Below, piece after piece: positions 7,549 through 18,209 of a stretch of 41,714 nt of DNA. Numbering within the stretch: position 1 is the first letter of the stretch; each line of letters starts with the position of its first letter. The DNA comes from Verrucomicrobium sp. BvORR106. Lineage in GTDB: Bacteria > Verrucomicrobiota > Verrucomicrobiia > Verrucomicrobiales > Verrucomicrobiaceae. Under the pieces are notes generated by a model. The model was not told the origin of the DNA. It did no database searches and saw nothing but the letters and a program-made list of their open reading frames with translations. The stretch covers positions 1 to 41,714 of the forward strand of contig NZ_BATR01000099.1 of assembly GCF_000739655.1 (NCBI RefSeq), in the 5' to 3' direction. The translations under genes were made by a program, and so were the position numbers.

Positions 7549-8095
7549 GCGGGGTGGTGGCCGTGCGGAGAATGCGACTGTTGGCAAAGTCTTCCACGAA
7601 GCGGCGTTGCTCAGCGGTCTCTGGGCCGCTGCCTGCGCTGCGTACCAGGCTGAGGGACTCATGCAAGGGAATGCCAAGCGTCAGCAAGACGCAGACGGCG
7701 GCAGTGCCAGTGCGTCCCACACCCGCAGCGCAGTGGATGAGCACGGTGCCACCTTGTCGGATGCGTTTGCCCATCTCCAGCACCATCAGATGGTAGAGCT
7801 CGGCATCCCCCGGGATGTCGAAGTCAGGCACGGGATGGCTGATGCGACGGCCGCCCCAGCGGCCCTCTGCCAGCGTGCGGGCATAGCGGGGTGACTTGGA
7901 TTGGATCTCGGCTTCGCTCGTCAGGCAGACGAGCGTGACCTTGTCGTCCCCTGACTTCTGTCTCAGGGCATTCCAGGCGGCAAGTGGGCGTTCCACATCA
8001 CCATCCTGATAGCCAGGCATGGAAGTAAGGAGCAGCTGACCGGCGAATGTGGCCGGCAGGGAAACGGGCCGGAAGATCATGGAAACAGGGGGCAT
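7520..8095 (-). CDS. Protein tyrosine / dual-specificity phosphatase-like protein
   Basis: 191 residues. Residues 119-130 read LIHCAAGVGRTG, the HC-x5-R-[ST] P-loop with catalytic Cys122 and Arg128. VPDFDIP (about 89-95) supplies a candidate general-acid Asp on the usual loop 27-31 residues before the Cys. There is no signal peptide, so it is likely cytoplasmic. Substrates of this class range from phosphotyrosine to phosphoinositides. MIFRPVSL at residue 6 is an alternative start. The last 29 bases overlap the end of the sialidase-like gene on the other strand, so the two transcripts converge. Confidence 0.85.
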   Translation of the reverse strand: MPPVSMIFRPVSLPATFAGQLLLTSMPGYQDGDVERPLAAWNALRQKSGDDKVTLVCLTSEAEIQSKSPRYARTLAEGRWGGRRISHPVPDFDIPGDAELYHLMVLEMGKRIRQGGTVLIHCAAGVGRTGTAAVCVLLTLGIPLHESLSLVRSAGSGPETAEQRRFVEDFANSRILRTATTPLTSRPGSPR

Positions 8096-8309
8096 TTCGA
8101 CTTCTCAGTAAATCTCATTACGCCGCCGCGGCTGAAATGGTTCCCTTGGAATGCAGGAAAGGGCGGGCTTTCCTTCCTGGCCGATGGCTCCAAGCGGTTG
8201 GGGATTGATTCCTTCTGTCCAAAAGTCCTAACATGGGCCTTGAGAGATGGCGACATAAAGTCGGCTGACCTGTTATTTGAAGTTTCGAAATTAAAATACG
8301 CGTTTCCTC

Positions 8310-10412
<2,103 letters not shown>

Positions 10413-10418
<6 letters not shown>

Positions 10419-10521
10419 GAATTAGGAATGATGAATTAGGAATGAACTTCGAGATTCGTTTCGGGTCGCCGGTGACGGAGGTCTCAGTTCATTCCTAATT
10501 TAGAATTCCTAATTCATCATT
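10413..10521. repeat. Heptad repeat tract forming a large inverted repeat between convergent genes
   Basis: Left arm: five consecutive 7-mers AATTAGG, AATTAGG, AATGATG, AATTAGG, AATGAAC (10413-10447). Right arm: GTTCATT, CCTAATT, TAGAATT, CCTAATT, CATCATT (10487-10521). AATTAGGAATGAAC of the left arm pairs perfectly over 14 bases with 10487-10500, and a further heptad pairs beyond. It overlaps the stop codon of the FAD oxidoreductase gene and ends 8 bases before the hemW stop, where it may serve as a two-way terminator. The form recalls the heptad STRR sequences of filamentous cyanobacteria. Confidence 0.85.
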
Positions 10522-10528
10522 GTTGCCT

Positions 10529-11644
10529 CTATTCGTCCGGTAGCAGTTGTTCTGCAATTCTGTCGGACAGAGCTTTGCCGGCGCGGGTGAGGATCACCCG
10601 GTCGGCGGTGGCTGTGACAAGGCCCTCGGTGACCAGCATGGTCAGGGCTTCTGTTTGAGAGGGGGCCACGCGTTCGAGGCTCATGCCTTCGGCGGTGCGG
10701 AGTTCCAGGGCGACACGTTCGATGAGCCACTGGCGGTCGCTGAGTTCTTCGGATTCGGTGATGGCCAGACGACCTTCTTCAATCAGGCGGATGTAGCCTG
10801 CGGTGTCTGAGATGTTCTTCCATCGAACCTGCTTGACTGTGGAGCTGGCGGAAGGACCCAGGCCGAGGTAGTCGGCCCCGCGCCAGTAGGCTTGGTTGTG
10901 CACCGAGCGGTGGCCGGGGCGGGCGTAGTTGGAGATTTCGTAGTGCTCGAAGCCTGCAGCCTCGAGAATGTCCATGGTGGACTGGAAGTGATCAGCATCG
11001 CGGTCTTCATCGGTGTCCAGCACCCCGGCCTGAAGTTTGGAGAGAAACTCGGTGTCCTCTTCATACGTGAGGTTGTAGCACGACACGTGATCGGAGCCCA
11101 GTGAGAGTGTTTTCTCAAGGCCGGCATTCCAGACTTTGAGAGACTGTCCGGGAATGGAAAACATGAGATCGATGTTCAGGCTGGGGATGCCAGCGTCACG
11201 CAGGATGTGGAAGGTCTCCATCGCTTCATCGGGCGCATGATCACGGCCCAGGAGCTTCAAGGTGGGATCATCCCATGCCTGCACTCCCAGGCTGATCCGG
11301 GTGACGCCCAGTTCCTTCAACAGGCGTGCCTTGCTGGCGCTCACCGTTTTGGGATTGGCTTCCAGCGTGAACTCCTCCAAAACGGTTCCCGTGGATGCGG
11401 CAGCCTCCTTCAATCCGGTGAGCAAAGCGACCAGATGTTTCTCACTGAGCGCAGTGGGGGTGCCGCCACCCAGGAAGATGGTACGGGCTGTCACGGGCAT
11501 CGTACGCTGGTGCAGCGCCAGCTCCTGGAGCACTGCCTTTACAAAGGCTCCCATATCTGTGCCACCGAGCGTGTGTTTATAGAAACTACAGTACGGGCAG
11601 ATCCGATGACAGAAGGGGATGTGAAGGTAAAGATGAGACGGCAA
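10529..11644 (-). CDS. hemW: Radical SAM heme chaperone HemW (coproporphyrinogen III oxidase-like)
   Basis: 371 residues, the normal length. LYLHIPFCHRICPYCSFYK carries the radical-SAM C-x3-C-x2-C cluster ligands (Cys12, Cys16, Cys19). TIFLGGGTPTAL is the SAM-binding GGTP segment, EFTLEANPKTV and 'ISLGVQAWDDPTLKLLGR' are hallmark HemW/HemN strands, and NIDLMFSIPGQ, EHYEISNYARPG and HNQAYWRGADYLGLGPSA follow in order. HemW inserts heme into target proteins such as respiratory enzymes; true HemN decarboxylates coproporphyrinogen and has an N-terminal extension that is missing here, so HemW is preferred. Divergent from the squalene/phytoene synthase gene with only 27 bases between start codons. 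Confidence 0.93.
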   Translation of the reverse strand: MPSHLYLHIPFCHRICPYCSFYKHTLGGTDMGAFVKAVLQELALHQRTMPVTARTIFLGGGTPTALSEKHLVALLTGLKEAAASTGTVLEEFTLEANPKTVSASKARLLKELGVTRISLGVQAWDDPTLKLLGRDHAPDEAMETFHILRDAGIPSLNIDLMFSIPGQSLKVWNAGLEKTLSLGSDHVSCYNLTYEEDTEFLSKLQAGVLDTDEDRDADHFQSTMDILEAAGFEHYEISNYARPGHRSVHNQAYWRGADYLGLGPSASSTVKQVRWKNISDTAGYIRLIEEGRLAITESEELSDRQWLIERVALELRTAEGMSLERVAPSQTEALTMLVTEGLVTATADRVILTRAGKALSDRIAEQLLPDE

Positions 11645-11671
11645 GAGACAGAATCAGTTTTCGGATTTAAG

Positions 11672-12724
11672 ATGGATCAAAGAGAAAATGTTCAACCAAT
11701 GACTGGAGCAGAAGAACTGGGCGGGAAACTGCTGGAGGGCGTGTCCCGATCCTTTTATCTCACGCTCAAGGCACTGCCGCAAGGATTGCGAGAGCCGCTT
11801 TCCCTGGCGTACCTGCTGGCGAGGGCTGCTGACACCATGGCGGATACGATCCAGGTGCCAGATGCGGTACGATTGACTTGTCTGGCCGAGTTCGAGCGGC
11901 GGGTGCGACTGCCCCTAAGGGATCCCATTGCCGAGGGGGTGCTGGTGGCCCGGCTGATGGTGGACTTTGTTCCGCATCAGGAGGATGCGCATGAGGCGCG
12001 TCTCCTGGAGCGTCTCCAGGAGGCGCTTGACGTTTTCCATGCTTCGTCCGAAAGCCAGAAGGCGGCGATGGTGGGAGTGTTGGGGCCCATCATTCAGGGA
12101 CAGATGCTGGATATTCAACGTTTTCCCGGAGATGGGAATCTGCGCGCACTGGCCACCCGTCAGGATCTCGACGACTACACTTATCTGGTGGCAGGTTGCG
12201 TGGGTGAGTTCTGGACCCGCCTGTGTGCGACGGAGGCGGAAGGCTCCTTCAATGATGGGGTGAGCCTGGATGAGATGGTGGCGCGTGGCATCCGGTATGG
12301 CAAGGGGCTGCAACTGGTGAACATCTTGCGCGATCCCGGCAAGGATCTCAAACTGGGGCGGTGCTACATTCCAGAGGAAGCGCTCCAGACCGCCGGATTG
12401 GGCGTGGCGGACATCCAGGCCGATCCGGCGAAACTCATGCCATTGCTGACACCTTGGAAGAAGCTTTGTCTCGAGCATCTACAAGAAGGCATACGCTACC
12501 TGGATGAGGTGAAGAACAAGCGGCTGCTCTATGCGACGGCATTGCCCTTGCTGTTGGGGATCAAGACGCTGGCATTGATAGAAGCTGCGGACTGGCGCTC
12601 GCTGGAAGCAGGGGTGAAAGTCTCTCGCGGGGAGGTTAGCAAAGTGCTGCTGGAGGCCGGTGTGGCGGTGCTGCGCAAGGGAGGGATGAGAAAGCTGGCT
12701 GAGCGATATCTCGGTGGCCGGTGA
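11672..12724 (+). CDS. Squalene/phytoene synthase family protein
   Basis: 350 residues from MDQRENVQPMTGAEELGGKL. SRSFYLTLKALP (about 25-36) and LLARAADTMADT (48-59, first Asp motif D-x3-D at 54/58) and the second motif VNILRDPGKD (216-225, D221 and D225) are the two Mg-pyrophosphate sites of head-to-head prenyl synthases; YLVAGCVGEFWTRL between them is the conserved 'VAGxVG' helix. The family joins two farnesyl (or geranylgeranyl) diphosphates to presqualene/squalene or phytoene. The sequence alone does not decide, but no carotenoid desaturase gene is adjacent and the G-R-C-Y-I-P end of motif 2 is usual for either. The ORF stays open upstream into hemW, yet homology begins only after 11672; ATG at 11699 is an alternative. 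Confidence 0.88.
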   Translation: MDQRENVQPMTGAEELGGKLLEGVSRSFYLTLKALPQGLREPLSLAYLLARAADTMADTIQVPDAVRLTCLAEFERRVRLPLRDPIAEGVLVARLMVDFVPHQEDAHEARLLERLQEALDVFHASSESQKAAMVGVLGPIIQGQMLDIQRFPGDGNLRALATRQDLDDYTYLVAGCVGEFWTRLCATEAEGSFNDGVSLDEMVARGIRYGKGLQLVNILRDPGKDLKLGRCYIPEEALQTAGLGVADIQADPAKLMPLLTPWKKLCLEHLQEGIRYLDEVKNKRLLYATALPLLLGIKTLALIEAADWRSLEAGVKVSRGEVSKVLLEAGVAVLRKGGMRKLAERYLGGR

Positions 12725-12775
12725 ATCAGTAATCCAGTGATTCGGTAGTTGAGTGATTCAGTGGTCCGGTTGCTG
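12720..12775. repeat. Degenerate octamer tandem repeat after the prenyl synthase gene
   Basis: Seven consecutive 8-mers starting at 12720: GGTGAATC, AGTAATCC, AGTGATTC, GGTAGTTG, AGTGATTC, AGTGGTCC, GGTTGCTG. The array overlaps the stop codon (12722-12724). CCAGTGATTC (12734-12743) occurs as its complement at 793-802. Confidence 0.65.
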
Positions 12776-12839
12776 AAGAGCCAGGTCGAAGAAAGAGGGT
12801 TGTTTCCTTGGTGCCCGGGCATGGTGCCACTTGCTCGTC

Positions 12840-13745
12840 TTAGATGCGGATAGTGCCTTCGACGCAGGTGACGGATTGTCCACCGATATGGATAGAGCCA
12901 TTCGGCGTGTATTGGACCTTGATCTGCCCGGCGCGTCCGACCTTGATGCCTTGAGTGGCGCTGTAGCCACTCGCGTGAGAGGCGGTAAGTCCATGGTGGA
13001 GCAGAGCGGCGGCCACGCTGCCATTGCCGCTGCCGCAGACGGGATCTTCGTTCACTCCATGCGATGGGGCGAAGGATCTTACCTCGTAAGTGGCAGCATG
13101 ATCAGAGGGGTGAGGACCAAAGATCGTGACGCCAGAAGCCCCGAGCGCGCGGTCAAATTTGGCCATGCTGGCGAAGTCGGGCTCAACGGCGAGGACAGCC
13201 TCTGCGCTCTCGATCTGCACGATGGTCCAGCGCGGGCCCACATCGGTGAGGGTCACCGGGAAGGATCGTTTGATGGGCGCACCGAGAATGGCCTCCAGCT
13301 CATCGACCTGAGAGTCATCAAGCAGGTTGAACTTGGCCCTGGGCAACTGGAAAGCGATTTGGGGTGGACCACCTGGGGAGGGACTCACGGTGAGTTCAAT
13401 TAAGCCAGCGGCGCATTCCTGCACGAGACGGCTTGAGGACGCTTGGATGAGGCCGGACTCCAGCAAGGCATGAGCGGTGCCAAGTGTCGGATGTCCCGCG
13501 AAGGGAAGCTCGTCTTGGGGTGTGAAGATGCGCACTCGATAGTTCGCCTTGGGATCCTGGGGAGGCAGGACGAAGGTGGTCTCAGAGAGATTCGTCCAGT
13601 TGGCGATCTGCTGCATCTGGCGGGTGTCCAAGCCGGCGGCATCCAGGATGACCGCTACTGGGTTACCCAAGTACGGGTGGGCGGTGAAGACGTCCACCTG
13701 CTTGAAGGGGACTGCTCTGGGGGCGTGCGGCTCGTTGCTTGACAT
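12840..13745 (-). CDS. PhzF family isomerase-like protein
   Basis: 301 residues from MSSNEPHAPRAVPFKQVDVF. FTAHPYLGNPVAVIL, NLSETTFVLPP (with the family's catalytic Glu), FTPQDELPFAGHPTLGTAHA and DPVCGSGNGSVAAALLHHG occur in the order and spacing of the PhzF/DapF-fold proteins, which consist of two pseudo-symmetric halves. PhzF isomerises a dihydro-hydroxyanthranilate in phenazine synthesis, but most genomic homologues stand alone and their substrate is unknown; no phenazine genes are nearby. The frame is open to 13799, but a start there would leave two bases to the divergent EamA gene, so 13745 (or 13757) is preferred. Confidence 0.9.
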   Translation of the reverse strand: MSSNEPHAPRAVPFKQVDVFTAHPYLGNPVAVILDAAGLDTRQMQQIANWTNLSETTFVLPPQDPKANYRVRIFTPQDELPFAGHPTLGTAHALLESGLIQASSSRLVQECAAGLIELTVSPSPGGPPQIAFQLPRAKFNLLDDSQVDELEAILGAPIKRSFPVTLTDVGPRWTIVQIESAEAVLAVEPDFASMAKFDRALGASGVTIFGPHPSDHAATYEVRSFAPSHGVNEDPVCGSGNGSVAAALLHHGLTASHASGYSATQGIKVGRAGQIKVQYTPNGSIHIGGQSVTCVEGTIRI

Positions 13746-13801
13746 ATTGATTCCCATACGTCCGTGAGGAACGTAAGGAAGTTTCGCCAGACTCGCCAAG
13801 A

Positions 13802-14707
13802 ATGAATCCTCCCAGTGCCCTCCCGATTCGCAAGCCCCTCGATGGCTTCAGTTACATGGTGATGATGGGGCTGTGTTTGATCTGGGGATTGCAGCAAGTG
13901 GCCATCAAGGCTTCCGCCTCTGAAATGACGCCCATGCTCCAGGTTGGGTTGCGCTCTCTCTTTGCGGCGTTGCTCGTGGCAGGGACGATGGTGTGGCGCG
14001 GTGAGAGTTTATCTGTCCGCGATGGCACGGCGGGATCTGGAGTGTGGGTGGGACTGCTCTTCGGAGCGGAGTTTGTGCTGGTGGCTCTGGGGTTGAATTT
14101 CACCACGGCCGGGCACATGGCGGTATTTCTGTACACGGCACCTGTCTTTGCCGCGTTGGGATTGCATTTTACGGTGAAGGAGGAGCGCCTCAACCGCCGT
14201 CAGTGGAGTGGAGTGGGGCTGGCCTTCGCTGGCATTGTGGCCGCCTTCTCCGGCAGCCTCTTCGCCCCGGGCGGGAAGGATTTGCTCATTGGAGATGCGC
14301 TGGGCATTCTCGCGGGAATGGCGTGGGCGGCCACGACCATTGTGATCCGGGGAAGTCGTCTGTCTGAGGCACCCGCGAGCAAGACCTTGCTGTATCAACT
14401 GGTGGGCGCCGCCGTGCTGGCGGTGTCATTTGGCTGGTGGCGGGGCGACTTTCAGAAGGTGATGCTCACGCCGTTTCTGTGGTCTAACTTGGTGTTCCAG
14501 ACAGTGATTGTGGCCTTTGGAAGCTATCTGTTCTGGTTCTGGTTGTTGAGGAGATACTTGGCCTCGCGGTTGTCGGTGTTTTCGTTCCTGACTCCCTTGT
14601 TTGGGATCACGTTTGGAGTGTTGTTGCTGAAAGAGCCGCTGCACCCTCAGTTTGTCGTCGGGGCGCTGTTGGTGCTGGCGGGGATTGCGGTGGTGAACCG
14701 ACGCTGA
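13802..14707 (+). CDS. EamA / DMT superfamily permease
   Basis: 301 residues with ten hydrophobic helices in two EamA halves (about 18-150 and 160-300). GLCLIWGLQQVAIKAS at the first helix, FTTAGHMAVFLYTAPVFAAL near helix 4 and SVFSFLTPLFGITFGVLLLKE in the second half are the typical EamA motifs. Members export amino acids, nucleotides or other metabolites across the inner membrane; the substrate is not evident. Divergent from the PhzF gene with a very short shared upstream region. Confidence 0.9.
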   Translation: MNPPSALPIRKPLDGFSYMVMMGLCLIWGLQQVAIKASASEMTPMLQVGLRSLFAALLVAGTMVWRGESLSVRDGTAGSGVWVGLLFGAEFVLVALGLNFTTAGHMAVFLYTAPVFAALGLHFTVKEERLNRRQWSGVGLAFAGIVAAFSGSLFAPGGKDLLIGDALGILAGMAWAATTIVIRGSRLSEAPASKTLLYQLVGAAVLAVSFGWWRGDFQKVMLTPFLWSNLVFQTVIVAFGSYLFWFWLLRRYLASRLSVFSFLTPLFGITFGVLLLKEPLHPQFVVGALLVLAGIAVVNRR

Positions 14708-15014
14708 ATGGGGAGGCTTCGGCGACCGAACCGTCTTCTATTGCGGTTTTTCGACTTGGCCCGTCGCACCTCGCGGCAGCGTCTTGGAGTACGGTGGCTC
14801 GACACCGTTTTCTAGCCGTGGGGGATGTTGCCGAGTTTGCCGTTTCAGCGAAGCCCATCGTGCGAGCCGTTTCACCCAGCGTCTGCATGTCCACGGTTTC
14901 GTCCGCTTTCTCGGCTGGCTAAAGCGGTGTCAAGCCACCGACACTCCAAGACGCTTCGCGTGTTTGGATGCCGGTGGGCACTGATATGCGATAAGGCCTA
15001 TGATCCTCGCTGGA
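14708..15014. other. Intergenic region holding the REP-like element
   Basis: About 300 bases between the convergent EamA and halogenase-like genes. Apart from the inverted-repeat element at 14774-14960 I see no gene and no strong terminator; the small stem ACGGTG/CACCGT (14791-14808), followed by TTT, may end the EamA transcript. Confidence 0.5.
14774..14960. repeat. REP-like inverted-repeat element, about 187 bp
   Basis: The arm at 14774-14810 (core GCGTCTTGGAGT-ACGGTGGC, then TCGACACCG) is repeated as its complement at 14921-14960 (GCGGTGTCAAGCCACCG then ACACTCCAAGACGC), about 30 of 34 positions agreeing. Each arm contains its own small stem (CGGTG...CACCG). A pair of palindromic units in opposite orientation around a 110-base centre is the layout of REP/BIME or a small non-autonomous element. 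Confidence 0.7.
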
Positions 15015-16601
15015 CTATGCCGCAGGCGCGGCCTTGGTGGCCGAGGCCTTCTCCAGCAGTGGCGGGCCTTCATCGGGCTCGAGCCAGCTGCGCCAGCCTT
15101 CTTTGATCTCCAGCCAGGCCCATTCTGCGAGAAGCGGGAACAAGCGCAGGGTGTCGCTGCGCTTGAGCATGAAGCCGGGGATGAGGCAGCGGTTGGCTTT
15201 GTTGGTACGGCCAAGGGTGCCGACGCGGCGACGACGGCGGGCGATCTTGGCGAACCGACGGTTGTACGTGCTCATCAGCTTGGAGAAGATCACGCCGCTG
15301 GGCGGGGAGAAGGGAGGAGCATACAGGGCCGTTTCCCCGTGATTGTAGGGAGCCTCGACCACGCCCCAGTAGTAGAGACCAAGATCGAGACGGAACGCGA
15401 GGCTCATGAGGTCGAACTCGCCCATGTACTCGTACTTGTCCTTGTACAGGGAGTTGAACCAGCGGCGGTGGCAGACGCTGAAGTCGCGGTTGTACTTCAC
15501 CACCAGTTCGGTCATGGGCTTGCCATTGCGCTGCTGGGTGATGAGGTTGGCGGCACTGCTGGTGGTGAAGGAAATCCAGTCCATGCCCGGGCTGTAGAAC
15601 GGGTCCATGAACGCGGCGGCATCTCCCACCAGCACAAAGCCGTCACCGGCAAAGGTGGTGCTGTAGTAAGCCAGGTTGCGCCGCCAGTGGACGTCTTCCT
15701 CGTCGTACTCAGCGTCCGCCAGGATCTCGGCAGCTACCGGGTGTTTCATGAGGAAGGTCTTAAGCCGATCGGCGACTTTGCCCCCCTCTTGGGGGAAATC
15801 GACGATGCGCTGGTCAAACACCACGCCCACGCTCACGGAGCCGCCTTTGAGGGGGATCCACCAACTCCACCAGCCGTCGCCAATGATGTGGTTGGTGGCG
15901 GTGTTGCGGATGCCATACACGGCACGGGACCACTCGGGGTATTTCACCGCCAGTTCGCGGGAGTCCCAGTCTTTGACATTGGTCCAGCGGGACCAGGCTG
16001 CGGCCGTGGGGTGCTCGGTGTTGCTGCGCCACCAGCCGTTCTTACGGGCCAGCACGGCGGCCAGCCCGGAGGCATCGACAATCCAGCGGGTGCTGATGGT
16101 GCGCTTCTGGCCCTGGTGGCTGACGTCCAGCGACTGCATGCCGCCGTCGTTCAGGACCACGTTGGAGACTGTGGCAGGGCGGATGATCTCGGCCCCGGCC
16201 AGACCGGCCCGGCGCAGGACTTCCTCATCAAAAGTGGAGCGGTCGAGCTGGTAGGAGGCAATGCGGGAGAGGTACTTGGCCCCCAGTTCGCTGGCTTGGG
16301 AGAGGTTCTCAACCTCGTCATTCTTGAACCAGAAGCGCAGGCCTTGCTTTACCAGCTGGTTCTCGTTGAGATATTGCGTGAGCCCGAGCACGCGCCCCAT
16401 GAAGAAGGCGCTGATCTCAACAGTGGCTTCACCAACGCGCCGACCCAGTTTTTCTGACTTTTCTACAATGAGGAGGCGGACACCGGGATTGTGCCGGAGG
16501 ATCAGCGTGGCAGTGGCGGCGCCGGAGAGGGCGCCGCCGATCACAACGACATCGTAGGTGGAGTCAGAAGAGGGGGGCTCGACTTGCATGGTCTTTTTCA
16601 T
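15015..16601 (-). CDS. Flavin-dependent halogenase-like FAD oxidoreductase (1)
   Basis: 528 residues. VVVIGGALSGAATATLI (about 18-34) is the FAD GxGxxG site (variant GGALSGA). GDGWWSWWIPLKGGSVSVGV contains the W-x-W-x-I-P pattern of flavin-dependent halogenases, and VLVGDAAAFMDPFYSPGMDW is the second FAD motif (GDAAxxxDPxxSxG). The last about 110 residues are Arg-rich (KIARRRRRVGTLGRTNKANR), with no clear domain. The family includes halogenases and related monooxygenases or reductases of lipids and aromatic compounds. The W-x-W-x-I-P motif alone does not prove halogenation and I could not place the catalytic Lys with certainty. It begins 21 bases after the antiporter stop, so the two are probably co-transcribed. 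Confidence 0.8.
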   Translation of the reverse strand: MKKTMQVEPPSSDSTYDVVVIGGALSGAATATLILRHNPGVRLLIVEKSEKLGRRVGEATVEISAFFMGRVLGLTQYLNENQLVKQGLRFWFKNDEVENLSQASELGAKYLSRIASYQLDRSTFDEEVLRRAGLAGAEIIRPATVSNVVLNDGGMQSLDVSHQGQKRTISTRWIVDASGLAAVLARKNGWWRSNTEHPTAAAWSRWTNVKDWDSRELAVKYPEWSRAVYGIRNTATNHIIGDGWWSWWIPLKGGSVSVGVVFDQRIVDFPQEGGKVADRLKTFLMKHPVAAEILADAEYDEEDVHWRRNLAYYSTTFAGDGFVLVGDAAAFMDPFYSPGMDWISFTTSSAANLITQQRNGKPMTELVVKYNRDFSVCHRRWFNSLYKDKYEYMGEFDLMSLAFRLDLGLYYWGVVEAPYNHGETALYAPPFSPPSGVIFSKLMSTYNRRFAKIARRRRRVGTLGRTNKANRCLIPGFMLKRSDTLRLFPLLAEWAWLEIKEGWRSWLEPDEGPPLLEKASATKAAPAA

Positions 16602-16622
16602 GCCACAGCCAACCCGTTTTGT

Positions 16623-18104
16623 CTACGTCCGGGCGGGATGAGGCTGACCTTCTGGTTCTGGGGACTTCTGGGCGCCGAACCAGGTGAGAAGCGGGCCGGT
16701 GAGGGCGGTGGTGGCGAGGGCCATGATCACCAGCATGGTGAAGATGCGGGGGGAGAGGATGCCCAGATCGTAGCCGATGTTCAGCGCGATGAGCTCCATG
16801 AGGCCGCGTGTGTTCATGAGGGCCCCCAGCTGCAGGGAGTCCCGCCAGCCCATCCCAGTGAGGCGGGCGGTCACGGCCGTGCCACCCAGCTTGCCCAGGG
16901 ATGCCACAGCGATGATGATCAGGCACATGGCCCAGCCGGAGAGATCATTGAGCAGGGCGATCTGGGTGCGCAGTCCGGTGAAGGCGAAGAACAGCGGAAG
17001 GAGCAGCACGGAGCTGAAGTTCTCGATACGGATGTTCAGCTTATTGCGGAATCCATGCAGGTCTGGCATGATGGCCCCGGCGAGGAAGGCCCCGAAGAGG
17101 GCGTGAATGCCAATGACCTCTGTGCAAAGGGCAGAGGCGACCACGACGCAGATCACGGTGGCCATCACTCCCTTGGACGGATTCTCTGCCTGCAGGCGTT
17201 TCTCACCCAGCCACTTGGGCAGACCGGGACGCACAATGGCGAGCATGACAAGCATGAAGGCACCGATGAGCAGCAGGTTCAGCGCAGAGCCGCCGAGGCT
17301 GGTGGAGCGGGCGATGGCAACGACAAAGGCGAGGATGCTCCAGGCGGTCACATCATCCACTGCCGCGCAGGTGATGGCGGTGCTGCCGAGGAAGGACTTC
17401 GTCATGCCGCGCTCCTGCAAAATGCGGGCCAGCACGGGGAAGGCGGTGATGCTCATGGAGATGCCCATGAACAGCGCAAAGGCGATGAATGAGGCACCGG
17501 GAGCCGCCATGCTGGTATAGAGGAAATAGGCAAGCACCACTCCCAGCAAGTAGGGGAAAACGATGCTCGCATGACTCACGACGACCGCGGTGTGAGCCTT
17601 GTTGCGCACATGGGCGACGTTTAGATCCATGCCCACTGAGAACATGAAGAGACACACACCGACCTGGCTGAGCAGCTTGATGGTGTTGAGAGAATTAGCC
17701 GGGAAGACAAACTGGAAGAGGTCTGGAGTGAGCAGACCAAAGAGGGAGGGCCCAAGCAGAATGCCCGCGGCCATCTCACCCACCACTGAAGGTTGTCCCA
17801 TGAAGGTGAACAGCTTCCCTACGATCCTGGAGATGGCGATGATCACCACCAGCTGGAGGAAGAGCTGGCTGAGCGGGTGCTTGAAGTTCTCCTTCAGATT
17901 CGCCACCATGGCCTCTCCAGCCGATAGCGAGACCGCAACGGCGGCGGCCGGATGGGCTGCTGCTACTGCGGCGGGAGCGACTGATCCTGCAGGGCCGCTG
18001 ATTGGAGCCGGGGCGGGTAGATCTGCTCCTGCGTGAATCACCGCAAAGATGGCGGCCGTGACAATCGTCAGGATCAGGACATAAATCACGGTGATGCGAT
18101 TCAT
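16623..18104 (-). CDS. CPA2 family cation:proton antiporter
   Basis: 493 residues. An N-terminal membrane helix (5-25) is followed by an Ala/Pro-rich stretch to about residue 60, not usual for the family, and then the 12-13 helix antiporter core: GQPSVVGEMAAGILLGPSLF, 'LSQVGVCLFMFSVGMDLN', 'ISMSITAFPVLARILQERGM' (the ITAFPVLARIL motif) and AAVDDVTAWSILAF, with the two Asp of the ion site. The C-terminus lacks TrkA-N/RCK domains. Members exchange Na+ or K+ for H+ in the inner membrane. A terminator (18155-18191) separates it from the upstream halogenase-like gene, and it seems to lead the transcript with the downstream one. The leader is C/T-rich without a Shine-Dalgarno sequence. Confidence 0.9.
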   Translation of the reverse strand: MNRITVIYVLILTIVTAAIFAVIHAGADLPAPAPISGPAGSVAPAAVAAAHPAAAVAVSLSAGEAMVANLKENFKHPLSQLFLQLVVIIAISRIVGKLFTFMGQPSVVGEMAAGILLGPSLFGLLTPDLFQFVFPANSLNTIKLLSQVGVCLFMFSVGMDLNVAHVRNKAHTAVVVSHASIVFPYLLGVVLAYFLYTSMAAPGASFIAFALFMGISMSITAFPVLARILQERGMTKSFLGSTAITCAAVDDVTAWSILAFVVAIARSTSLGGSALNLLLIGAFMLVMLAIVRPGLPKWLGEKRLQAENPSKGVMATVICVVVASALCTEVIGIHALFGAFLAGAIMPDLHGFRNKLNIRIENFSSVLLLPLFFAFTGLRTQIALLNDLSGWAMCLIIIAVASLGKLGGTAVTARLTGMGWRDSLQLGALMNTRGLMELIALNIGYDLGILSPRIFTMLVIMALATTALTGPLLTWFGAQKSPEPEGQPHPART

Positions 18105-18154
18105 GGGAAGGGAGAGTAGGAGGGGAGTGGAGAGAGATTGAATGAAGAAGCGCG

Positions 18155-18191
18155 AAAAAAGGCCCGCCTCCTCTATTGGAAAAGGCGGGCC
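18155..18191 (-). terminator. Rho-independent terminator of halogenase-like gene 2
   Basis: GGCCCGCCT (18161-18169) pairs with AGGCGGGCC (18183-18191). On the minus strand the stem is followed by six T (complement of 18155-18160). It lies 18 bases after the stop codon of the gene that ends at 18210. Confidence 0.9.
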
Positions 18192-18209
18192 CCGAATTCG
18201 TCAAAATGA

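Noticed and set aside
11207-11671. 155-residue extension of the squalene/phytoene synthase
   Set aside because: It runs antisense through hemW, whose radical-SAM motifs are certain, and homology starts only after 11672.
14791-14811. Stand-alone terminator for the EamA gene
   Set aside because: The short stem and TTT are part of the larger inverted-repeat element and lie 84 bases from the stop; termination there is uncertain.
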